Of a stretch of 64,000 nucleotides of DNA, positions 35,450 through 47,499 are shown piece after piece. The first letter of the stretch is position 1, and each line of letters starts with the position of its first letter. A program made the translations under genes and the position numbers. Under the pieces are notes generated by a model. It made no database searches. It had not been told where the DNA came from and saw nothing but the letters and a program-made list of their open reading frames with translations. The DNA comes from Tausonia pullulans. Lineage: Eukaryota > Basidiomycota > Tremellomycetes > Cystofilobasidiales > Mrakiaceae. The DNA lies in contig OX637639.1 of NCBI GenBank assembly GCA_951802195.1, forward strand, positions 432,393 through 496,392, written 5' to 3'.

Positions 35450-36026
35450 GCGTCGTCTCGGCGGCGTGCCCCTCCCCCTCGCCGCCCACTGTCCTGCGGC
35501 CTTGTCGGTGTTCCTCCCTCATCTTCCTCCCATCTCTGTCTTCCTCGCCGATGCGCCCGCGTATGCTCGGACGAGGGGTGGCGCATGGCGCCCGCTGTCA
35601 GCCTCTGGCAAGAGGAGGGCGACGCTCAAAAGCATCTATCTCGGCGGCGGCCGGCGCCAACGGCTCGCTCGCATGGTCTTCTCATTTCTCGTCGGGGGTC
35701 TTTCGCTTGTCTGGAGGGGAGGAAAAAGGGCCCGCCCCGTTGCGTCATCTCCTTGGTCTTCTTTATGCGGCAGGGAGGGCCAGAGCAAGGGACTCCTTCT
35801 CCGCCCGCCTCTGTACATTCTCTTTCTTTCTCTTCTCTCTTTTAGGCGCTCGGCCCACTCCATCCCATCCCTCGTCCTCGTACTCTTTCTCGTTTCTTTT
35901 TTTTTTTGCTTTCTCTCCGCCCTCGCACTACTCCCCTATTTCACTCTCCCGTGTCTGTTGTCCTCGCTTTTGCTCCTACAACTCTCGTCTCATCTGGGAT
36001 GGAAATGGATTCACAACACACAAGTT
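35450..36026. other. Convergent 3' regions of PPZ and UTP7; no gene seen
   Basis: T-rich and C-rich tracts (for example a T run near 35900) lie between two convergent stops. There is no supported frame. Confidence 0.55.
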
Positions 36027-38679
36027 CTACGCCCGCCGCTGACCGAACCTCAAGAGCGCGCCCGTCTCCTCCGGCACGGGGTTCCGCAGCCGCTCCTTCA
36101 TCTCGCGGTCCTTGGCGAGCCGGGCCTTGATGGCAACCTGGGGGGGAAAGGGGAGAAGCCGCTTGTCAGCGCGGAAAACATGCGAAGAAAGAAGAAGAAG
36201 AGAGAAAAAAAAAAAGGGACCGCAATCGACGCACCGTTGACGGATCGATCACATTCTTCTTCTTCTTGCGCAGGAAACGTTTGAGGCTCTTACCCCGGCC
36301 CCTCATCTTCCTCTTCTCCCGCTCCTCGCTCGTCTCGCCCTTCTTCCCGCCCTTGCCCTCGTCATCCGAGTCCTCGGCCTCCTCCCCCTCATCATCCGAG
36401 GGAGGGTCCTCCATGGCGCCGTTCGCCTTAAGCCGCTCCGTCCGAGGCAGGCGCGCAAAGGGCGTCGGCTTCTGCCGCTCGGCGAACGTCTTCTTCTCCT
36501 GGGCGGCGACGGAGCCGAGGATCGAGGGATCCATCGTAATCATGTCCGGTTGAATCTGGGGTGGCGGAGAAAGAAAAAAAGAAAAAAAAAAGGGAAGGGG
36601 GGGCGGAGGGGCGGGTGTGGGTCAGCGTGAACCGGAGTAGATAACAGAAAGATGAGAGATGACGACGATGACGGACCTTCTCGAGCACGTTCCTGACCTC
36701 CCTCTCCCTCCGCCTCTTGGCGCTCTCGTACATGTCTGCCTCCCCACTGTCGAAGTTGGGCTCACCCGCCCCCGGTACCAATAGCGTCTGGAATCCTTGG
36801 TTCGTGCCCACGCCCAACACATCCTCAAAGGGGCACCAGCTGACGTCCCGGATAGCCCGGCCTCCAAGCACATTCGTCAAGTACGGCTGGGGGCCGAAGG
36901 GGCCAACAGACCTAGCGTTGCCCGTCTTGGTGACACCGTCGTCGTACACCTGGACGGTTGACCCAGCCCCGACAGCGAGGAGCCCACGCTGTGAGAACGC
37001 GAGGGAGGCGATCTCCCGACGGGACGTCCATTCCTTGAGAGGACGAGCGTAGTTCCGCTGGTCCCAGATCTTGACGCGGCCGTCGAGACCCGAGGTCGCA
37101 AGGTACCGGCCTTGGGAGGACGTCGAGGGATCCACGGAGATGGAGGTTAGCGGGCCGAGGTGCGCGAGGAGACGGACGTGCGGTGTCGGGAGGTTCGGCG
37201 ACCAGAGCGTCATGGTTCCTGAGCGAGCGAGGGGAGCCACCCCACCATCAGTCGTTTGGTCTCTAGAGACGCGCAAAGCCAGCGGAACCCACCGTTCTGG
37301 TGCCCGAGGTGGACGATACCATTCTGCTGGTTGATCTCAAGGACGTTGCAAGCCCCGAGACGGGTCCGCTGCTCCTTGATGAGCGTTCCCGTCGAGGTGT
37401 CCTGGTATTTGAGGTAGCCCGCCTGGGACGTCGAAACGAGGAGGTAGTGGTAAGGAAGGAAGCCGAGCCTGGTTGGCTCGACGTGATCCTTGAGCTTGCT
37501 GTTTGGGCGAGGAGAGGTTAGAAGGCCATTCCTTCTCATCTTCAAGGTAAAATAGCACATACTGAAGCTCGGTGCCATCCTGATCGTAAATGAAGACGTA
37601 TTTCTTCTGAGCGACGGCGTGGAAGGCGGTGGAGTGGAGAAAGCTGAAGCGAGCGAGCGAGAGTTAGGCAAGGCAGGACACAAGAAGTCGACGATAAAAG
37701 ACCCACGTGATGTCCCGGACAGTCTCGTTAACGTGGATCTCGGATTGAAGCTGGCTCGTTTGGAAGTTCATCGTCGAGATGTGGCCATGTCGGGTGGCAA
37801 GGGCGAGATGTCTGAGAAGGGCCCGAAGTGTCAGTAGATAAAGCAAAGCATGAGCGGGGCATGCTGAGAGGAGAGAATCCCAAGCTGCTGGGTAGAATCA
37901 ATATGATCCAAGGAGACGGAGACAGGCGCATCGACGTGCGCGCCGTTCCATCTCGCCCTTGCCCTGTCCCCTCCCTTTCCCCAGCAAGCAGACTAAAGAA
38001 CCTCAGACTCACCGTCCCTCTCGGCTCCAGTTCGCGACAACCCCTCCACCATCCTTGAAGTCAAGCTCAAAGCCCTTGCTCGCCGTCGCGAGACCCGCGG
38101 CGTCATGTATCTCCTGCTGCGACACACGGTATGTCCGCTCGAGGGCCGTCGAAGGCTGCATGAGACCTGGCAGGGACGGAAGGAGCTGTAGCAAGCAAGA
38201 ACCGGCGAGTGTGAGTGAGAGTGTCGACCGGAGGTCAACTTGTGTCCCAACGCGCGCCCCGGGCAAGGACCCACAATCTCGCTGTCCTCCCTAGCCTTGT
38301 CGGCTCGCTTCTCTGAGAGAGCAACGGCGCTCATTTTCGACCGAAGCTTGCGGTCCTTGATGTGGCCCATCGGCGGCGGCCGCAACTCGTCCTGGACGTG
38401 GTGCGACTTGGGAGCGCGCGTCTGCGAGGGTGGGATGGGCGCGAGCCGTCAGCGCTATTGTCTGCGTGTGTGTCCCATTCTAGGCTCCAGCGAAGCCTTT
38501 GCTAGGCAAGAGACGAGTGCACGTACGCTGCCCCCGATGGAGTGGAGGATCGAGTCGTCGACCTTGGCTGGGTCGTCAGCTTGAGCAGCCTTCCTCGCTT
38601 TGCGCTTCGCCGGGCCCGAGGGCCGCCTTGGCTTGGACGAGGACGCGATGGGCGGGGCCGAGGCGATGAGGGCGTCCAT
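36027..38679 (-). CDS. UTP7: U3 snoRNP/SSU processome protein Utp7 (WDR46/BING4)
   Basis: A nucleolar WD40 protein needed for early 18S pre-rRNA cleavages. Exons, 5' to 3': 38679-38527, 38421-38275, 38185-38013, 37811-37707, 37643-37563, 37498-37293, 37218-36677, 36555-36235, 36137-36027, giving 612 residues, all in phase. WD-like repeats are visible (HLALATRHGHISTMNF, GYLKYQDTSTGTLIKEQRTR, GIVHLGHQNGTMTLWSP, YLATSGLDGRVKIWDQR). The BING4 C-terminal domain follows (RAIRDVSWCPFEDVLGVGTN, GEPNFDSGEADMYE, NVLEKIQPDMI). A Lys/Arg tail KMRGRGKSLKRFLRKKKKN is diagnostic of Utp7. Intron 7 uses the unusual donor GTCCGT. Confidence 0.92.
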
Positions 38680-39063
38680 TCTAAGTGGCTAGGAGAGGGG
38701 CAGCGGACGCGTCGGAGGTAGGAGGAAGAAGGAGGAGGGCAGCCCGGCTGTAGAAAGGAATTTCGAGGGCGAGGCCGAAGGCGATGAGGGCCATGCGCGG
38801 CGGGTCGCACTGACGGTCATGGTGTCTCGCCTCCTCCGGATAAGAGAGACGAAGCCACCATCTAAACCCACAGCAGGACGAAGAACGTTCCGACATTGGC
38901 ATCTCTGGATGAGACGATGGAGCGGGGCGAGAGCTCGGCTGCGCCTGCGATGCGCGCCACCACCCCGGTTGCCGTCTGGGCCATGATCACCTGACCTGCA
39001 TTGACAGGCCCTCGTTTCCTCCATCATCCCTCTTCTTCTGTCCAACGAACACCATTCCGCCTC
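38680..39063. promoter_or_regulatory. Divergent promoter between UTP7 and the gene at 39064
   Basis: About 380 bp between divergent starts. C/T-rich sequence lies just before the plus-strand ATG. No specific site was recognised. Confidence 0.45.
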
Positions 39064-39982
39064 ATGTCCGTTATTGACATCATCCAATCCACCGGCGACC
39101 TCGACGACAGCCACCGCCTCCGTCGGACGTGGCTCGACCACCGGGTGGGAGCATCGTCTCCGTCAGACCCGGCAGAGACAGGTGCGTCCCCGTCTCCTTT
39201 CTCGCACTCTCCTCCTGGTTGTCTCTCACGCTCTTGATCTCTCTCTCTGGCATCGCAATAGTCGGCATGCATGCCAGCGAGAGCGGCGGAGGTCACCCAG
39301 TCTCGTCATCATCCCAACGGCCCCCAGCCATCCGGCGAGGTCCGACGACGATGGCAAGCGCACTGGACGACGACCACCAGTGAGCTCCTTCCCCTTCCCC
39401 TTCCCCCCCGCTCTCCTGTTCTCCTGCTCTCTTTCTTTGATGCCCGTTCTGACCAGCGACGAATGATCGACAAGATATCTCGCCTCCTCCTCACCCGCCC
39501 CGCCACTCCCTCGCTCCGTCTCCGCCCCTCCCCCCAGCACCCCCGCCCCACAACGGCCTTTCCGCGCATTTCTCAACCTTTTCTGGGGGCGACCTGGCTC
39601 CCCCTCGACGCAGTACTGCACCTCAACTCCCACTCCTCCCCCGGCCCTGCCGCACGCTCCGTCGTGTGACGTCGTTGATCCGCCGTTGGGACAGACGACA
39701 CCAGGGACTCATGGGGGCCGCGGTGCCGACGGGGGCTCGTCGGCCTCGCCTTCGTCATCGCCGGTGAGCTCACCGGAGAGGGCGATGAGCATATTACCGA
39801 GTCCCCCGGACCTCCCAACGGCGGGAGCGGGCGTCGTCAGGTCTCGGTCGTCATCAGAAGCGGCAGCCGTGCTCTCAGCGTCCCCACGGCTCGAGAGGAC
39901 GACGACGAGTGAGCGGGAGCGGGGAGACCCAGATGAACTCGGGGCGGTCGTCTTCCTGGCGGCGGCTGGGCCTTGTGGTTGA
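39064..39982 (+). CDS. Unrecognised Ser/Pro-rich protein
   Basis: Start MSVIDIIQSTGDLDDSHRL. A model with exons 39064-39181, 39262-39379 and 39475-39982 keeps frame and gives about 247 residues. The N-terminal 40 residues could be helical. The rest is Ser/Pro/Thr-rich with one hydrophobic-aromatic patch (FRAFLNLFWG) and ends in PDELGAVVFL. No known domain was recognised. The third acceptor (GACAAG) is weak, so the model is tentative. The promoter is shared with UTP7. Confidence 0.4.
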
Positions 39983-41855
39983 GCTGCTCGTGAGAAAAAG
40001 GGACTGGGAGGAATCTGCAGGATTATGGGAATGGAGGGTACGACTCAGGCATAGGAGGTAACGCCTCGTCAGCTCCTCGGCCTCGCGCCACTTTCCCTCC
40101 CACGCCTTCCAGCCGCCCACTCGCTTGAGAGTTTGCTGAAGATGTCATCATTGTACGCTGCCTTAATATCATGTCAACTCTTTTGTCATGTATTCTGGGC
40201 CAGGAAGGGAACGTAATGAAAGACAGAGGCATACATTCTGTCCGCAATGCTCTGACGGACAGACGCGCGCCCCGAGGTCGTCTGTGCCCGTCCACCTGTT
40301 GTTTGTCCGGTCGACTCGATCATCGGCTCGCACCAAAAGCTCTTGAAGGTCGAGCTGACTTGGAGAGTAAAGAGGATTGAGAAGGAATCCTTTCATGTCG
40401 TTCCGCCGTCTACCTTGTCTCTTCGTCCGTCCCCAGCATCCTACGATGCCCGGGCTGCGTCTGAGGTCGTTCGGTTGGTCGTTTTCCAAGTGAGAAGAGC
40501 ACGAGACGAAGTTGTCGCGAGCCGGTGAGAACCGGCTAGCTAACTAAAAGTCGGTAGGGATATTGAAAGTAGCAAGGGAGGCACGTCTTCGCCGCCGCCC
40601 CCCCTGGTCTTCTACAGAGTAAAGAAGTTGGGAGAGCACGAACAAGGGAAGGCGAACGGATCCCGAGGAGTCAAGGAGAGAGCTGGGAATGGCACAAGAG
40701 AATTGAGAGGAAAGGGGCACCTCCTCGCAACGACCGAGCCGCCCAAAGGACAGCAAAGCAGACGAATAGAAGGAGGTAAGGTGGGATTGAACAGATGGGT
40801 ATGTCCTGAAGCTTTGAGCAGATACCTTCTCGTGGAGTAAAGAGAGGCTCTTTCCTATATAGCAGCAGACGCCCCGGACACCAGCAACAACTGGGCCGAG
40901 GAAGCATCGCTCTAGTGAAGCTGGTAGCACCGGCGGTAGAGATGGAAGAGTCTCTAGCCAGCATGGCAGAGACAGCACACATAGCTTTTGATGAGGGTCA
41001 ACTGAGTCGAGAAATGGCTGAGCATATATAGTGCTAGAGGGCGGTTACGTGCCCGGGCGAGTTGCTATGGTCGTGGGAAGACGCCCCTCAAACGTGCTGT
41101 GCTCGCCTCTACGTCACCCTAGAGACTCCTGGAACCCTACTGGGAAAGCAAAATGTGGCATCAACTTGGTGATATGCTCCAGTACCCCTTGTCATGCTGT
41201 ACAATTTTAGGAAAACTCGGAAGGGCGGGTGCGCAAAGTGGTGCATGCGCGCACTCGCTCCCTGCTGCGTTCATTGGCCATTGCCCCCCCCCCCCTAAGC
41301 GGAGGCAGCCGCTCTGCGTGCAGGAATCGCTAGGGCCCAATCCTCCTCTCGTCAGACTGTCCTTCATCCATCATTCGCCATCTGCGGCTGGTGAAGAACT
41401 CGGGCGAGGTTATCCTTTTGTTTCTGATCTGTTCTATTTTTTCTCTCGCCCAGTCTGAGCCATTACAAGCGAACGGCCCTCTGTCCCTCATATCAAGCCG
41501 GCGCCTAGCCGAGCAGACGAAGCTCAATTCATGCTCTTCTAGGCTCGCCGGACAAAACTCCGACACCTCTTATCTATCCTCTGAGCCACTTCTGGCCAAT
41601 CGAACAGGGCATGGCTGGCTATACACTCATCTTTGCACGCTCGGTCATGCGCTCTACTAATCTTCTTTTCGGCGCGCGCTGTGTGGACCGAGTTCGCAGA
41701 CGTTCTGCTATCATATCTGACCTCTCCTTTCTATTTGGCATTATCTGTCTCCTATGGATGCGTTGCAGCGATAGTGCCCTTAGATCAGGAGATCGACGGC
41801 AACGCGCATTGACGACTGGCAGGCGTCCTCTCGTCGCCTCTCGCAGTCGCCCTAC
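39983..41855. other. Long gene-poor stretch, start of the repeat-rich right part
   Basis: GC content falls by eye. A perfect short hairpin AGCCGGT-gaga-ACCGGCT-like sequence lies at 40520-40538. TATATA-type boxes are at about 40856 and 41024. The minus-strand frame 40544-40978 has no recognisable protein features. I see no supported gene. Confidence 0.45.
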
Positions 41856-42213
41856 TGTTGGCTTTGGCCTAAGGGTCGAGGGCTGAGGAGGATGGGTGAG
41901 GACAAGGGCGTCGGTGGAGGAGTAATTCTGAAGTGCTGGCAGTGGCACGGGCTCGCTTCGAGAACTTGGGCAGGTTTGTCGAGTCCAAACGATATTTAGA
42001 GTGAAGAACAGATATGTACTATGAACTGAGCGTGTATGGACGAGGGGTGCGACCAACGGAGGGGATGAGAAGGATGAGAAAGCAAAGAGTGTGGGACAAC
42101 GTGGCGGAAGAAGACCGAGGAAATGGGAATGCCGAGCAAGGAAGAGAGAGGATACACCGGCGTCGAGTTGGCCAGGTACAAGGCTGAGGTATCAAGTTTG
42201 CGGTACCCTGACA
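41856..42213 (-). mobile_element. Solo LTR, copy F
   Basis: On plus it starts TGTTGGCTTTGGCC and ends GTACCCTGACA, the reverse-complement ends of the LTR family. The inner part is nearly identical to copy A at 25840-26100 in the opposite orientation. No target duplication is seen. Confidence 0.7.
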
Positions 42214-42453
42214 GGAGAAGAGTGTTTAGATGAGGAGGGGGAAGAATGAGGGGGAGAAATGACCGTGGTAGCCAGAGCGGAGAGAGGAAGAGGAGGTAGG
42301 AGTAAGAGAATACAACAAGGGGGCTATAAGGCAGAAAGAATGGAAAAAGGGGGTGGTGGAGAGGATTGGTGAGGAGATGAAAAGACAAAGATCAGAGACC
42401 TATCGTCCGATCGACCAACGTCGCCCTTCCTCGTCGCCTGCGACATATAAGAG

Positions 42454-42892
42454 TGTCAGGATCTCGCGGACTTGCCACCTTGGTTCTGCGCCTGGCTAAC
42501 TCTGTGCCTGTGTTGCCTTCTCCCTGCTTGCTCCGCATTCCCTCATCTTCGACCATTATTTCGCCACATTGGCTCACGCTACTTGTCTCGTTACTCTTTC
42601 TTCTCTTTATATTCGTCATCTGCCCTACAGTCTTTGCGTTCTCGCGTTTCTCACTCCCTCCCTTGTTCTTACCCCTGGTCCATAAAACGCTCAGTTCATC
42701 GTAGATTCCGTTCTGCACTCTGACTATAATTTAGACCCAACATACTTGCCCCAGCCCCTTAAGCGAGCCCGTGTCACCTCCATCACTTCAGTTCCATTTC
42801 ATCACCCGTCACCGCTCTCAGAACACCTGGTCGCCTATGTCCCTCTCCTTGCCTAATCTTCTCTGCCATCGATCCTTGGGCCAATTCTAACA
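42454..42892 (+). mobile_element. Solo LTR, copy B (intact, 439 bp, target duplication AAGAG)
   Basis: Starts TGTCAGGATCTCGCGG and ends GGGCCAATTCTAACA, the TG...CA ends of an LTR. It is flanked by AAGAG at 42449-42453 and AAGAG at 42893-42897, a perfect 5-bp target-site duplication. No internal retroelement domain adjoins it, so it is a solo LTR. Confidence 0.88.
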
Positions 42893-42965
42893 AAGAGGCC
42901 CTCGAGCTTCCTGTATTGTCGGTGTCGAAGGAGACATCATGTTTTCTTTGTATCTGTATCATAAA

Positions 42966-43426
42966 TTATACGTAGAGGACGAGGCAACTCTATGAAAGAT
43001 GGTGAGTCGTAGCTAGAAAGAGGGAGAGCGAAAATTAAAGAAGAGGTGGAAGGAAATCATAAAAAAATGGGTTATGGACATAGGCCCATTATAAAAGGTA
43101 AAATGGCCATGGTCAAAAGCGTTGATTGGAGATGACAGATGTAGGAGGTAAGAGGGGGCGGGGTAAGGTAGATCTACAAGTACATATCAAGATGACCAGC
43201 TATGTCGAGCGGTGGCTATGGCCTATGGTCTAACCATACTACACCACCCCTCACCTGCTTTTCACCCAGGATGGATGACGGCGCTGGCGGCAGTACCAGC
43301 CATCTGGCCACTGCGAGCCATCCACCTCGTGCTCGACTGCCAATGTATCTGCCGGATCGTGGCCGCGATCTTGCGGATCTCATCGTCCGTGACAGGGTCG
43401 AGGGCTGCGTTCCTACTGTACCTCCG
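42966..43426. repeat. 461-bp direct repeat, left copy
   Basis: Matches 63030-63490 at a constant offset of 20,064 bp with only two or three visible mismatches and no indels. The right third carries a minus-strand coding-like end (AALDPVTDDEIRKIAATIRQ ... VIHPG stop), so the repeat may be the 3' end of a gene plus its downstream sequence. Confidence 0.9.
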
Positions 43427-44483
43427 CCTCCGGACGACGAATCACCATGTCCGGGCTATAAAGATGCAGTGGAAGAGGAAGTTCACCCTCGGCGGCGACG
43501 GTGTCGGGCAGACAAGCTCAGGAGGAAGGGAGGATGAGAGGGGAGTGAAAGGAGAGGCACGTGCAGTAGTAGCAGCAGACCAGATAGCGCGCACGACGGG
43601 ACACGGCTCGTCGAGGATTTCTTTTTGTATTTAAGTCATGAGTTATACGTGGAGAACGAGGTAACCCTATGAGAGATAGCGAGTTGTAGCTAGACAGAGG
43701 GAGAGCGGACATGACCGAGCGCGAGAACGTCGGGCGAGTCGCCGTGGGAAGAGGGTTGGTCGAACCACTGGGGATGGTTGGCCGGACGGCATGGTGGGCG
43801 CCGTGAGAGGGGGGGGGGGGTTGGTCGAACCACCGGGATGGTGGTTAAAGACATTTGAGAGTAGAACTGTATTTATAGGCGAACGTCAGATCTCGAATCT
43901 ACCGACGTTGTTTACTTCCAGAGATACGTCGGCAAGTCCTCTTTCCGCCCGTCCTCAGACCAAGGAAGGACCGATAAAAAAACTGAAAAGAGGGAGGCGC
44001 GCAGAGATGTAGTATCAAATTGGAAAAGGCAATTACACCCCGGGTTCCCCGCCTGGAATGTGGTCTGCGCTTCTATCGATGACTAAGGTCGATGAGATGC
44101 CGCTCTAAATGGGACTATTATCCGTTGCTCCTGCAAGGCTGATGCGCTCTTCTTTTGAGCTGGTGACCCGGTTCTGCATATGCGGTGCCGCTTCATCCTT
44201 TGATGGAGTATGGGGTAGGATGACGCTAGACTGAGCGTCTCCGGGCAGCCGTGTGGAGACAGCGCGGAGAAGTTGCCGCATGTGTCAGTTCGCTCGCGAA
44301 AATCCTCATTTGCGGCTAAATGTGCCTCGGTTCTGTGTGTTCAGCCTCCCTCGTCATTCAGTCGCTTCCGAGCCGAAAGTTGGGAGCTGTTTTTCCTTTA
44401 ACGCTCTTCTTCAACTTGGTCGAGGTCGCTGTTTATATTCCCCCCCTCTCCCTCATCACCGCATTCGAGCCGGCAACCTCCAC
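43427..44483. other. Repeat-bearing region upstream of the DHA1 transporter
   Basis: A diverged third copy of the left end of the 461-bp repeat lies at about 43616-43708 (TTATACGTGGAG...). Two direct copies of a sequence with the palindromic core GGTTGGTCGAACCAC lie at about 43754 and 43820. The last part holds the transporter's promoter; no classical TATA box was identified. No gene is seen. Confidence 0.55.
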
Positions 44484-47420
44484 ATGAGCGAATATCAGTC
44501 CAACCGTCCGCGACGCGCGCCTTCGCCCAGCCCTCAACCGAACGGCAAGGTGTCCGAGCAGTCAACTCTAAATGAGGGCAAGGCTGGCCACCTCGTCCCT
44601 TTGGAGAAGCCTCGGCTGGACGGCAAAGTTGAGCTTACAGAGCAGCAAGGATACGAACACCTCGGCTTCAGCTGGTCTTCGGCCAAGAAGTGGCGAGTCT
44701 TAGTCGTCATTTTTCTCGTCCAGGTGCGGCTGTTGTTATCTCCTTCGTATAGTTCGTAGTTACTGACTTCGCGTTACCCTGACAGTGCTCGATGAACTTC
44801 AACGCCGCCTTTTACTCGAGCGCCGTCCCAGCAATCTCGGAGCATTACGCCGTGTCGGAGCAGGCTGCTCGTGTCGGCCAGGTTAGTCTTCGATCTCTAC
44901 TTGATTCCTTGACATGCGCGAGCGTAACCTGACCGTGCTCATCACCGGCGACGCCCAGATGATCTTTCTCGTCGCATACGGTTTTGGTGCAGAGTTGCTA
45001 TTGCTGCTATAGTAGGAGGATGAAAGCTGATGTCGTCCTCTTCTGCCTCTTTCCCTGTTTCCCTATCTCACGCTTCTTCGACAATGATTTCACGGAAACC
45101 GCATTATTTGATCCTCATGCAGGATGCGAATTGTGGGCTAGTCCTTCGGAGGAGCTGGGCAGGTGGCCGATCCTGCAGGCGTCGCTTCTCCTCGTTAACA
45201 GTGCGACTGCTGCCTTTCCGACTACTTCTCCCTTCTATGCCTAATTCTCTATCACCTTTCTAATTTCCAGTATTCCAGCTCCCTGCTGCCCTCTCCAAGA
45301 ACTTCGGCACGATTATCGTCGCGCGCTTTCTCGGCGGTCTGTCGTCGGCGGGCGGGTCGGTAACCCTTGGCATGGTCGCCGACATGTGGCAGCCTGACGA
45401 GCAACAGTACGCGGTCGCTTTCGTTGTGCTCTCCTCGGTGGGGGGGCCTCTTATCGCTCCAATCATCGGAGGCTTCGTGGCCGTTTCCTTGGATTGGCGT
45501 TGGAACGTGAGCCATCCTGCAGCGTCTCCTCATGTAGTATCAGCGCTGGCGCTGAGAGTTTCTCCCTTCTTCGCCTCTAGTTCTGGCTCCAGCTCATTTT
45601 TGGAGCGACCACTCAAATCATTCACTTCTTACTGGTGCCGGAGGCCAGTCGAGCTTTATATGATTACTTTTTATTGCTCTTGGGCTAACCGATCCTCTTT
45701 CTGCTATCAGACCCGCGTGACTGTCCTGCTCGACCGCGAGGCCAAGCGCCGCCGCAAAACCGGCGAGGATCTCAACTGCTATGGCCCCAACGAGCTCAAG
45801 GAGCATCGCTTCGCCTTCAAAGAGGTCATCACCATCATGAGCCGTCCTTTCGTTATGTTCGGTGAGCCGCCTTGCCTCCCTGCCTTTGAGAATTACACTG
45901 ACATCTGGTTCACAGCCCGCGAACCCATCGTCCTCTTCCTCTCGCTCCTCTCCGGCTTCTCAGATGCCCTCATCTTCATTTTCTTGGAAGCTTATGGTCT
46001 TGTGCTCGACCAGTGGGGTTTCAGCACCCAGCTGAAAGGGCTAGGTTTCCTCGCGTGGGTCCCGCCTCCACCGAACCCCTGAACCAGCCTTAGCTGACAC
46101 GTACCTCCCTCGGCACAGGCTCGTTGTTGCTTACATCGGCACCTACTTCCTGCACATGTGCGTCTTTTTCTTGCCTCTGCATTCAGTTCTGCACCGCTCT
46201 GCGCTTGTAAGTCGCCTCGCTGTTTCTCCGTTCCTGACACGTAAAAATTTCTCGCAGTCCCGATATCAAGCGTCAAAACGAGCAACGCCGGCGCGAACCC
46301 AACACGCGCCCTGAGGAACGCATGCGGATTTTGATGTGGAGTAAATTGCGTCGTTCGCCCCCCTTGCTTGCGAAAATCGCGCTAACATTCACTTGTCGAC
46401 ACACTAGTCGTTCCACTTGAGGCCATTGGCCTGATGGGGTTCGCCTGGTCGTCGCTTGGGCCGGAGTATCACGTCCGTGAGTGGCTCGCTCTTCTTAGAA
46501 AATCCCCACCGCTGTCCTCTGACCCGGGTTTTTTTAATGCGCGCGCAGACTGGAGTGCGTCCCCTTTCTTCATCTTGATAACTTCCCTAAGCGCTACAAT
46601 GCTACATGCTGATGCAAGATTGCCCTCTTCTTCCAGTCGCCCCGATGATTTTTACTGTTAGATCTGTCACGCTGGCTTTTCCCGTATAAGTTCGTACTGA
46701 ACCCCTCTCCTTTGTCCGCCTCACAGGCCTGCATCGGCGTCGCCAACTTTTCAATCTACTTTTGCACAATCGACTATATGACGGCCGCTTACGGCCCCTA
46801 CGCGGCTTCGGCTTGCGGTGGGAACGGCTTTGCTCGTGACGTCTTGGGTGCGCAATTAATTTGGCCCCACCCCCTGTTCTGCAACAGGCCTTGAGTTGAT
46901 CCACTTTGCCTCTTCCCCAAATAACTGCAGCTGGTGTCTCGGCCATGTATGCCACGCCTTTCTATCACAACATTGGGACCAGGTGGCGTGAGTCATCAAA
47001 GATAAGGATTTGAGCGGTCGAAGAATTATGCTGAATGCTTCCCTTGCTTTCTCGTACTCCCTTTCGCTCCCTTTCGCCTTGTCTCCATCCTTCGCCCATC
47101 CCTCCTACGTCGTTCTCTCGCCGTCAACGAAGATTTGGTCTGGCCAAGCTTTATCTTAAGTTTCATCGCTGTGCTCGTCGCGATCCCTGGTACATCCGCC
47201 TCTTCTTTGCCTAAGGGTCCCCTTCGCGCAGCACCTCACTGTTTCCTCTTGCATCGAATCCGCAGTCTACATCTTCTACTTCCACGGCGAGTACTTCCGC
47301 GAGCGCTCCCACTTTGCGCAGACCATCGCCGCTGAGCGCCAACTCAACAACGAATACCGGCCGGAGAAGTCGAAGCGACGGGAGGTGGGTGCGACGGTGC
47401 AGCATGTAGAGCGGGTTTAG
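44484..47420 (+). CDS. DHA1-family MFS transporter (polyamine/drug:H+ antiporter type)
   Basis: A 12-TM major facilitator of the plasma membrane, probably exporting drugs or polyamines; the substrate is not predictable. Seventeen exons: 44484-44723, 44786-44881, 44959-44986, 45123-45200, 45271-45506, 45581-45643, 45711-45861, 45916-46054, 46119-46157, 46258-46340, 46408-46476, 46549-46554, 46637-46656, 46727-46847, 46931-46987, 47133-47189, 47266-47420, giving 545 residues, all in phase. Motifs: FNAAFYSSAVPAI in TM1, CELWASPSEELGRW (motif A loop of this DHA1 subgroup), VARFLGGLSSAGGSVTLG and LSSVGGPLIAPIIGG (antiporter motif C region). The C-terminal half has HWIAPMIFT and TIDYMTAAYGPYAASA. 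Exon 12 is 6 nt and exon 13 is 20 nt. The intron at 45644-45710 needs a GC donor (GCCAGT). Confidence 0.85.
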
Positions 47421-47499
47421 ACAGTAGACAATATAGAGAACATTTAGACGTGGCCTTAGATCGATGATCCTGAAACTCCGTCCTCAGCTGCGTTGGGTT

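Noticed and set aside
41153-41458. 101-codon plus-strand frame as a possible gene
   Set aside because: No splice context, homology or composition support. It lies in a gene-poor repeat region.
43430-43560. Possible oligopeptide-transporter C-terminus on the minus strand next to the repeat (FVVRRRRYSRNAALD)
   Set aside because: The resemblance to OPT is limited to a few residues and the frame contains a stop. Not enough to call.
43202-43634. Plus-strand frames inside the 461-bp repeat, duplicated at 63266
   Set aside because: Duplication alone explains their recurrence. The opposite strand looks more coding-like (AALDPVTDDEIRK...), so the plus frames are probably shadows.
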